In this document: positions 8,131-13,777 of the stretch, piece by piece
Layout of the letters: every line of letters begins with the position of its first letter
Position numbering within the stretch: the first letter of the stretch is position 1
Source of the DNA: an uncultured Clostridia bacterium
GTDB taxonomy: Bacteria; Bacillota; Clostridia; Christensenellales; UBA1242
Assembly: GCA_944350015.1 (NCBI GenBank)
Contig: CALVNW010000003.1
Coordinates: 1 to 38,906 of the forward strand
Direction: 5' to 3'
Length of the DNA: 38,906 nt
Notes under the pieces: model-generated
What the model saw: only the letters and a program-made list of their open reading frames with translations
Database searches by the model: none
Told to the model about the DNA's origin: nothing
Translations under genes and position numbers: made by a program

Positions 8131-8279
8131 TTAAGATTGCCAATATCGTCCTATTAAATCATCTATTGAACCATTAAGATTTTTAGCAATATAATAAACA
8201 ATATCCAGTCTAGGAATTGAACCTGATTTCCAATGCCACTAAATAACTCAACCACACATAATTGCTCGTTCTTTTTCAT
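8131..8279 (-). pseudogene. Chimeric remnant: start of a C5-cytosine methyltransferase joined to the end of an XRE regulator
   Basis: Reading leftward from an ATG at 8279 gives MKKNEQLCVVELFSGIGNQ, the typical beginning of a C5-cytosine methyltransferase (motif I F-S-G-I-G). Within the same bases, in another frame, the sequence becomes WKSGSIPRLDIVYYIAKNLN followed by GSIDDLIGRYWQS and a stop, the C-terminal half of an XRE-type regulator. The two meet around 8231-8240, as expected if a deletion fused two neighbouring genes of a lost restriction system. Neither part can be functional. Confidence 0.7.
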
Positions 8280-8424
8280 ATTTTTATACTTCAATTTAAT
8301 TGTAAATAATAATTTCAAAATTAATAACCGATTATACAAACCCCTTTAAGCGCTGTTTTTATTCTTCCACATTGAATAATCAATTTTTGAAGGACTATTT
8401 TATCTTCTCCTTTTATATTTTTAT

Positions 8425-8655
8425 TTATAAATCCATTGCGTTTTCATCAAGCAAAAATTGACGAATTCCAATATATAAGACTCCATTTTCATCATGCCAA
8501 GGAATAATATCACCCTTAACCACAATAATTTTTTTAAATGAATCATTAATTTTGTTAAGAGATAGAGTTTCTTGCTCTCTTTTAGATTCTTCATCTATGT
8601 TAAGTGCTGACTGAATATAATATCGTTGGCTTCCTTTAAAGCTAAAATCAATCAA
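8425..8655 (-). pseudogene. C-terminal remnant of an AAA+ ATPase with DUF4143 domain
   Basis: KGSQRYYIQSALNIDEESK, then SLNKINDSFKKIIVVKGDI and the end GIRQFLLDENAMDL match the C-terminal end of the common Bacillota ATPase/DUF4143 family. The ATPase core and most of DUF4143 are missing: upstream (8656-8860, minus strand) there are only short broken frames, such as SRSKQSSRTFERDLSFDETQ followed by stops. The ATG at 8655 is an internal methionine codon or chance. I see no intact gene in 8656-8987. Confidence 0.75.
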
Positions 8656-8866
8656 ATATAAGGAATTTTTGCGTATTTACTCAAAATTTTTTATTAGTCA
8701 GTTCGATTTATAATCTGTTGCTCCTCAGATATTTCATTCCATTCAAATTTTGCTTTTATTGGGTTTCGTCGAAAGATAAATCTCTTTCAAAAGTTCTTGA
8801 TGATTGCTTACTTCGTGATATCTTACCTATAAACGCTTGCCTCAAAAGCGATGGCAACATTATATC

Positions 8867-8913
8867 AAAAATAGTGGTAAAGTTAACTAGTTAATTTGAA
8901 AACCACTATTTTT
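8867..8913. terminator. Bidirectional terminator-like hairpin
   Basis: AAAAATAGTGGT (8867-8878) pairs perfectly with ACCACTATTTTT (8902-8913), with a 23-base loop that contains GTTAACTAGTTAA. The A and T flanks allow termination on both strands, for example of the 8988-9284 gene on the minus strand. Confidence 0.7.
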
Positions 8914-8987
8914 TAATCTTGAAAACTTAGAGAAATTTTAACGAGTTATGCATATCTGTCTCAAGCGCCTTAGTCAAACAAACGTTA

Positions 8988-9284
8988 TTACCAGTATTCT
9001 TGCTCATCGTAGCCTCCCTCTTGCAATATCTTGATTATCTCCTTTAGGCGCTTTCTCGGAATAGGAAAGGAGTACTCGTCTACTCCCTTGTCAATTCGCA
9101 CCACTTCGCCTTTGACTTGAGTGTACCCAATAGGCACAAGCACTATATCACCCACCTTTAGCGCACTAAAAGTTGAGATAAACCACATAATGCTGTCGGC
9201 ATTTTCGCCTTCCAAGATTTTGACCTTTGCGTAATCAAATTTGTCGTGGATGTTCAGCTCTCCGCCCGCCATTGAATGTATCAT
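8988..9284 (-). CDS. Hypothetical 98-residue protein, probable small beta-barrel
   Basis: The start ATG at 9284 has AAGGAG six bases upstream. The middle (ALKVGDIVLVPIGYTQVKGEVVRID) has the alternating hydrophobic pattern of an SH3-like barrel, followed by a helical tail. No signal peptide or membrane segment. It is more GC-rich than its defence-region neighbours, so it probably belongs to the core genome. An imperfect inverted repeat (9337-9362, AAGCAAAGTC/GACTATGCTT) lies in its upstream leader. Family not recognised with confidence. Confidence 0.65.
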   Translation of the reverse strand: MIHSMAGGELNIHDKFDYAKVKILEGENADSIMWFISTFSALKVGDIVLVPIGYTQVKGEVVRIDKGVDEYSFPIPRKRLKEIIKILQEGGYDEQEYW

Positions 9285-9577
9285 AATTTTCTCCTTATAA
9301 AAATTTCTAAAACTCGGTTTTTTAAATAAAGCAAAGTCTACGTTGACTATGCTTAAAAAGCTGTTTTACACTTGATATAATTTGCTTAGTTATAGATTTA
9401 AAATGTAACAATAATTTGTTTATCTATAAGCGCAAGGCAAAACTGAAGTTGCTTTTTTGCAAACATTTAAAATACCTAGGCACATCATTTACATTTAATT
9501 ATAGCATATATTTTAGGCAAGATAAAAGGTTTTATAAACGCATTATTAAATATTGAAGGAAAAATATCGTTTTTCTC

Positions 9578-9606
9578 TTGACAAAATAACACAATTTTAT
9601 TATAAT
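9578..9606 (+). promoter_or_regulatory. Consensus promoter of the tRNA gene
   Basis: TTGACA at 9578-9583 and TATAAT at 9601-9606 are separated by exactly 17 bases, 37 bases before the tRNA. This is a perfect vegetative-sigma promoter. In 9285-9577 I see no gene. Confidence 0.95.
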
Positions 9607-9642
9607 TGCCTAGTAACAATAAAAAAGTTGCATAAACTATAT

Positions 9643-9719
9643 GGCAGCATAGCTCAGGTGGCTAGAGCGCAAGATTCATACTCTTGAGGTCACTGGTTCG
9701 ATCCCAGTTGCTGCTACCA
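9643..9719 (+). tRNA. tRNA-Met (CAT anticodon, elongator type)
   Basis: The 77 bases fold as a cloverleaf. The acceptor GGCAGCA pairs with TGCTGCT with one G-U pair, the D-arm is AGCTC...GAGC, the anticodon stem is CAAGA/TCTTG around TTCATAC, and the T-arm is CTGG-TTCGATC-CCAG. A discriminator A and an encoded CCA follow. The paired first position and sequence resemble the elongator tRNA-Met rather than the initiator. An isoleucine tRNA read through lysidine (also CAT) is less likely but not excluded. Confidence 0.95.
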
Positions 9720-9957
9720 CAGAAAATTTTTACGTTCAAGTGTTCTTGCACAAGTGCAACAACACGGTATCACTCAAAATTTTCTTTTTCGGGGTTCCCC
9801 GAAAATTGACAAATTTTTGGGGTGAGCTTCGCGCCAAACGAAAATGCTTGCGCATTTTGCGCGACTTTGAGATGAAAAATTATTTTTCTCAAATGAAAAA
9901 CCTTTTGTAATTATTTCACAAAAGGTTTTTTATTATAAGCTTCCCTGTTTTTAACGT
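9720..9957. other. Hairpin-rich spacer with bidirectional terminator
   Basis: No gene is visible. There are a hairpin TTGCAC/GTGCAA near 9747-9760, a nine-base palindrome TTTTCGGGG-TT-CCCCGAAAA (9786-9805) and AATGC/GCATT near 9843. A strong terminator follows: AAAAACCTTTTGT (9896-9908) with ACAAAAGGTTTTTT (9918-9931), serving the leftward surface-protein gene and possibly the tRNA. Confidence 0.7.
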
Positions 9958-12162
9958 CTATCCGCGTTGCCAATTATAATACATATACTGCACAGTAAGA
10001 TTATATGCATTGGTGCTTGGGTCTGTAACATTAATTGGACTTGCGTTCGACATATCTACATACCGCGATACTTGCCACTCTGTAGAACCTTGAGGAAAGA
10101 CAACTGACTTTAAAGTACTGCATCCCTCGAATGCACAATACTCTATGCTTGTCAAGTTAGCACATTTACTAAAATCTATAGTTGTAAGTCCAGTGCATTG
10201 ATAGAATGCATAATCCCCTATACTTGCTAAATTTGTATTACTTAAATCTATGCTTGTAAGCCCACTGCAACTCTGAAATGCCCTTTCTTTTATGCTTTCT
10301 AAGCTAGTACACTCATTTAACTTTAAAGTTTTTAGGCTAATGCAGGATGAGAATGCCGACTTTCCTATACTTGTTAAATTTGTACATCCACTAAAATTTA
10401 CAGTTGAAAGTTCAGAACAATCAGCAAACGCATACGTTCCTATGCTTGCTAAATTTGTACATTCACTTAAGTCTACAGTAGCAAGTTTAAAACAATCAGA
10501 GAACGCATTTTCTTCTATGATTTTTAAACTTGCACATCCACTTAAATTTACAGCTGTAAGTTTTTCGCAACTAACGAACGCTCTATTTCCTATGCTAGTC
10601 AAATTTTTGCAGTCACTTAAGCCTACGGTTGAAAGTTCAAAACAGGAAGTGAACGCACTCTCTCCTATGCTTTCGATTTTTTTGCATTTGTCTAAATTTA
10701 TACTTTTAAGTTTATCGCAAAAACCGAACGCTTTATCCCCTATATTTGTTATGGTCTCTGGCAAAGTCACCTCTTCAAGGTTTTCGCACCCATCAAACGC
10801 AGAATTTCCTATGTTGGTTAAGCTTGTACACTTACTTAAATCTATGCTTGGAAGCCCGCAATCAGAGAACGCACACTGTTTTAAAGTTTCTAAACTGGTA
10901 CATCCACTTAAATTTACATTTGTAAGCCCTATGCAACCTCTAAATGCAAACCCATCTATGCTTTTCAAGCTTGTACATTTACTTAAATCTATACTTGTAA
11001 GCCCTGTGCAATATTCAAATGTAGAAAGCCCTATATTTGTCAAGTTTACACATCTACTTAAATCTACGCTCTTAAGACTAGTCGCTTCCATAAATACCTC
11101 ATACCATAGAGTTGTTAAGCTTGCTGGCAAACTTACACTTTCAATTTCTCCAGAACGCGCGAATGCAAAACTGTCTATAACTGTTAAGCTTGTACATTCA
11201 CTTAATTCCACAGCTTTGAGTTTTTCGCAATAACCAAACGCACCATTTCCTATACTCTCCAAATTTTTGCATTGACTAAAATCTATAGTTGTAAGCCCAG
11301 TGCATTGATAGAATGAATCCACCTCTATACTTGTTAAACCTTCTGGCAGGGCAATCTCTTTTATATCAGCACATTTATAAAAGGCATATTCTCCAATAAC
11401 TTCTAAGGTTGAAGGAAATTCTACACTTGTGATTCCGCTGTTATAAAATACTCCATCTGTACTAGTCCCATCCGCTATTGCTGTAACGGTGAAAGTAGTT
11501 CCCTCTTGCCACACATCATCTACTAAATCAACTGTGGCAGGAATAACTATATCTGTGCTGTCCGATAAGTTTTTATCATAGCCAGTAAGCGTTACAGATT
11601 TGCCGTCGCTATTTTTGCTAAAAGTAAAATAGTCATAAATCTTAGGCACATACTCGTCTACTGGCACTTCAATTTCTCCAATGTCGACTGTGCCGATGAC
11701 GCTTATTTCTACATTTAAAATTATCTGCCCTGATATATCGGCGGTAGTAACCTGCGCAAGTGGAACACCGTCGCCCTCTATTTTACCGCTTGCTTTAATA
11801 GTTCCATTCGTAACATTATAGGTGGTGTTCACTTGGTAGGTAGTCTCTGTGGTATTAACAACATCTATCACAAGTTCAAAGTCGCTATCCGCCTCAAGTG
11901 GACCTAATTTTAAAATAAAAGAAGTGCTTTCTACAATCCCAGGCAAAAAGTTGTCTATAGTTGTACCCTGTTCGGTAGAGCCAGCCTTTCTTCGCCTAAT
12001 ATCTCTAATATACAAATTATTATCAGACATAGTAAAGTCTACACTACCCTTTAAGTGTATTTGTTTACCTCCCTCAACCGCCCATACGCCAATTATTAGC
12101 ATCGATAATACTAGCACAATTATTGACATACTTGCAAATAATTTCATCCTTAGGCCTTTCAT
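9958..12162 (-). CDS. BspA-type leucine-rich-repeat surface protein 1
   Basis: The 734-residue protein starts with an uncleaved-looking or late-cleaved signal segment (LFASMSIIVLVLSMLIIGVW), followed by a beta-rich N-terminal domain of about 150 residues. From about residue 215 to 690 it has roughly twenty 23-residue LRR_5 (BspA/Treponema type) repeats of the form SIGDYAFYQCTGLTTIDFS. The tail has no LPXTG motif and ends VQYMYYNWQRG, resembling the tail of its paralogue at 15926. GGAGG precedes the ATG. Such proteins act outside the cell in adhesion or host binding in other bacteria. The promoter with a G8 tract is described separately. The 5' leader carries two 35-base direct repeats (12271-12340). 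Confidence 0.92.
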   Translation of the reverse strand: MKGLRMKLFASMSIIVLVLSMLIIGVWAVEGGKQIHLKGSVDFTMSDNNLYIRDIRRRKAGSTEQGTTIDNFLPGIVESTSFILKLGPLEADSDFELVIDVVNTTETTYQVNTTYNVTNGTIKASGKIEGDGVPLAQVTTADISGQIILNVEISVIGTVDIGEIEVPVDEYVPKIYDYFTFSKNSDGKSVTLTGYDKNLSDSTDIVIPATVDLVDDVWQEGTTFTVTAIADGTSTDGVFYNSGITSVEFPSTLEVIGEYAFYKCADIKEIALPEGLTSIEVDSFYQCTGLTTIDFSQCKNLESIGNGAFGYCEKLKAVELSECTSLTVIDSFAFARSGEIESVSLPASLTTLWYEVFMEATSLKSVDLSRCVNLTNIGLSTFEYCTGLTSIDLSKCTSLKSIDGFAFRGCIGLTNVNLSGCTSLETLKQCAFSDCGLPSIDLSKCTSLTNIGNSAFDGCENLEEVTLPETITNIGDKAFGFCDKLKSINLDKCKKIESIGESAFTSCFELSTVGLSDCKNLTSIGNRAFVSCEKLTAVNLSGCASLKIIEENAFSDCFKLATVDLSECTNLASIGTYAFADCSELSTVNFSGCTNLTSIGKSAFSSCISLKTLKLNECTSLESIKERAFQSCSGLTSIDLSNTNLASIGDYAFYQCTGLTTIDFSKCANLTSIEYCAFEGCSTLKSVVFPQGSTEWQVSRYVDMSNASPINVTDPSTNAYNLTVQYMYYNWQRG

Positions 12163-12270
12163 ATATCCTCCAAATATCTTTAGTTTTTCTATTATTTTCT
12201 TTATTATACCAATTCAAATATACCTCTGTCTCGATGGTGACGTCATTTTGTATGATAAAATTTAAAATTT

Positions 12271-12340
12271 TATATTTTCCATCTGTGGCTTAACCTTTTA
12301 AATTTTATATTCCCCAGCCTTGCCTTAACCTCTTAAATTA
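12271..12340 (-). repeat. Two tandem 35-base repeats in the leader of surface protein gene 1
   Basis: On the plus strand TATATTTTCCATCTGTGGCT... (12271-12305) is repeated as TATATTCCCCAGCCTTGCCT... (12306-12340). Both end in TTAACCT followed by CTTAAAT-like or TTTAAAT-like sequence. They lie between the predicted transcription start and the ribosome site, so they form part of the mRNA leader. Confidence 0.6.
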
Positions 12341-12344
12341 TATA

Positions 12345-12377
12345 AAACTAGAGCTGTCAAAATGACAGCTCTAGTTT
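12345..12377. repeat. 15-base palindrome overlapping the -10 of surface protein gene 1
   Basis: AAACTAGAGCTGTCA (12345-12359) and TGACAGCTCTAGTTT (12363-12377) are perfect reverse complements around an AAA centre. The right arm includes the presumed -10 (TAAACT on the minus strand). It could be an operator or a hairpin. The paralogous gene has a different palindrome in the same place. Confidence 0.85.
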
Positions 12378-12443
12378 ATCCCCCCCCGCATTTTTTGTCA
12401 AGCAAATTGACGTACTTCGTTTAATTTTTATCACAAAAAATGC
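12373..12443 (-). promoter_or_regulatory. Extended promoter with G8 spacer tract, surface protein gene 1
   Basis: On the minus strand, TTGACA (12396-12401) is followed by AAAAATGC, eight Gs, an A, then TAAACT (12373-12378). The spacer is 17 bases, the optimum. The bases upstream of -35 (CGAAGTACGTCAATTTGC) and the block GCATTTTTTGT...ACAAAAAATGC (12388-12398 with 12433-12443) are shared with the promoter at 18615-18684. Identity over 12381-12419 is complete. A homopolymeric G tract in the spacer is the classic arrangement for slippage-controlled promoter strength. Confidence 0.75.
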
Positions 12444-12487
12444 GGCACGCTATCTGTGTCCCGCAAATAAGGATGATTAAAATCGCC

Positions 12488-12733
12488 GAGCGTAAGGCTT
12501 GCTGGACCGAGATACAGTAAAACAACAGATACAACAAACGATAACGGTCCAACCTAAGGTTGGTGTGGGGACCTTCTAAGCTTTAGGGTTTCTAAGGGGT
12601 ATTTTGGTTGCCTTCGGCAACTAAAATACGCGCCTTTCGGCGATTAAAGGTGCTGTCAGCATCCTTTTAGGTTATTCCGACGGACCAAGGTGTTGGTCCA
12701 ACCTAAGGTTGGCTATCTTCTATTAATAGAAGA
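12488..12733. repeat. Array of small hairpins, several with TAA loops
   Basis: Successive hairpins are GAGC-GTAAG-GCTT (12488), CCAACC-TAA-GGTTGG (12549-12563), ATTTTGGTTGCC-TTC-GGCAACTAAAAT (12601-12627), CGCC-TTT-CGGCG (12632), GGTGCTG-T-CAGCATCC (12648-12665) and GGACCAA-GGTG-TTGGTCC (12682-12699). CCAACC-TAA-GGTTGG recurs at 12698-12712, then comes the palindrome TCTTCTATTAATAGAAGA (12716-12733). No gene is present here. Confidence 0.75.
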
Positions 12734-12749
12734 GAAAGGTTATGGTACT

Positions 12750-12870
12750 ACTTCCTACTCGCTCGTTCGGAGAGATAGCGGAGCGACGTGCCTCGCGGGG
12801 TCTATGGTCCCGCGGGCGCGAGCGGAGCGAAGAGAGCGAGTGCGTTAGCGCGAGCGTATATGTAGGTCAA
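12750..12870. other. GC-rich low-complexity segment with strong hairpin
   Basis: This short island is far richer in G and C than its surroundings. It consists of GAGCGA/GCGAGC-type words (GCGCGAGCGGAGCGAAGAGA) and a hairpin CGCGGG...CCCGCG near 12797-12820. I see no ORF with a ribosome site. It lies just upstream of the pflA promoter. Confidence 0.5.
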
Positions 12871-12890
12871 ACAACATTTCTTAAATTCTC

Positions 12891-12918
12891 TTGACTTTAT
12901 AGGCTGGACAATTATAAT
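12891..12918 (+). promoter_or_regulatory. Promoter of pflA
   Basis: TTGACT (12891-12896), 16 bases, TATAAT (12913-12918), about 48 bases before the chosen start codon. Confidence 0.8.
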
Positions 12919-12966
12919 ATTTACATAGTTATTTTTGCGATGACAAAAACTTTTAAAAGGATAAAT

Positions 12967-13677
12967 ATGGAAATAATCGGTAATATCAATAGCGAAGAAA
13001 GTATGGGCTTGGTCGACGGTCCAGGAATACGTTATGTGGTGTTTTTGCAAGGGTGCCAACTGCGATGCAAATACTGTCACAACCCCGAAACGTGGGACAT
13101 AAACAAAAAGTGTACTCAAATTAGTGCCGACAAGCTTATCAAAAAAATATCGCGTTTTAAGAGCTATTTTGGCAATAATGGCGGGGTCACCTTCTCAGGC
13201 GGAGAGCCACTACTTCAGCCCGACTTTTTAAAGGAATGTTTAAAACTATGCAAAGAAAAATCGATAAACACAGCGCTTGACACAGCAGGCGTCGGCTTTG
13301 GCGATTATGATGAGATTTTGTCCCTTATCGACCTTGTCATTCTCGACATTAAGGCGGTAGACCCAGACGATTATAAGGCACTCACAGGCAAGCCCATAAC
13401 ATTTTTTAAAAAATTCTTGTCCGATTGTCAGCGTCTTAATAAGAAGTTATGGCTAAGGCAAGTCATAGTTCCTGGTCTAAACGACAATGAAAAAAATATA
13501 CTTGCGCTTAAAGATTTTATTGCTAAGATAAAAAACGTAGAAAAGGTTGAACTTCTGCCCTATAAGACAATCGGCGTACATAAATATAAGGACCTTGGTA
13601 TAAAATACAGGCTTGACGGCGTGCCAGATATGGATGAAAATAGGTGCAAGGAGCTTGAAAAATTATTGTTTAAGTAA
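12967..13677 (+). CDS. pflA: Pyruvate formate-lyase activating enzyme (radical SAM)
   Basis: The 236-residue protein has the radical-SAM cluster motif C-x3-C-x2-C as GCQLRCKYCHNP (C30, C34, C37), the typical VDGPGIRYVVF before it, GGVTFSGGEPLL as SAM-binding motif and LDIKAVDP further on. It uses a [4Fe-4S] cluster and SAM to install the glycyl radical in pyruvate formate-lyase, for anaerobic conversion of pyruvate to acetyl-CoA and formate. I chose the ATG at 12967 because AAAAGG sits six bases upstream; the ATG at 12940 has none. No pflB is in the window, so the target enzyme must be encoded elsewhere. It is a lone transcription unit facing the sigma gene. Confidence 0.93.
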   Translation: MEIIGNINSEESMGLVDGPGIRYVVFLQGCQLRCKYCHNPETWDINKKCTQISADKLIKKISRFKSYFGNNGGVTFSGGEPLLQPDFLKECLKLCKEKSINTALDTAGVGFGDYDEILSLIDLVILDIKAVDPDDYKALTGKPITFFKKFLSDCQRLNKKLWLRQVIVPGLNDNEKNILALKDFIAKIKNVEKVELLPYKTIGVHKYKDLGIKYRLDGVPDMDENRCKELEKLLFK

Positions 13678-13711
13678 CTAAGCCAGTTTCAAAGCAATTT
13701 TGCTAGACAAT

Positions 13712-13771
13712 AAAAATCTCTAGGAAAGGTTATCTTTAACTTAAAAAGATAAACTTCGTCTAGAGATTTTT
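13712..13771. terminator. Bidirectional terminator between pflA and the sigma gene
   Basis: AAAAATCTCTAG (13712-13723) pairs with CTAGAGATTTTT (13760-13771). An inner stem TTATCTTT/AAAAGATAA gives a long hairpin with A and T flanks, suited to two convergent genes. Confidence 0.9.
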
Positions 13772-13777
13772 TTGTTT

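Noticed and set aside
9643-9719. tRNA-Met 3' end as attachment site of the recombinase-bearing element.
   Set aside because: No direct repeat of the tRNA end is visible elsewhere in the window, and serine recombinases seldom use tRNA genes.
10292-11233. Long plus-strand open frame (313 codons) opposite surface protein gene 1.
   Set aside because: It is the periodic antisense reading of the leucine-rich repeats, with no ribosome site; similar shadows occur at 17217-17591 and 18003-18581.
12388-12443. GCATTTTTTGT/ACAAAAAATGC as the ends of an invertible promoter.
   Set aside because: The enclosed 34 bases are much shorter than known invertible segments, and no invertase gene is beside it; kept only as part of the shared promoter element.
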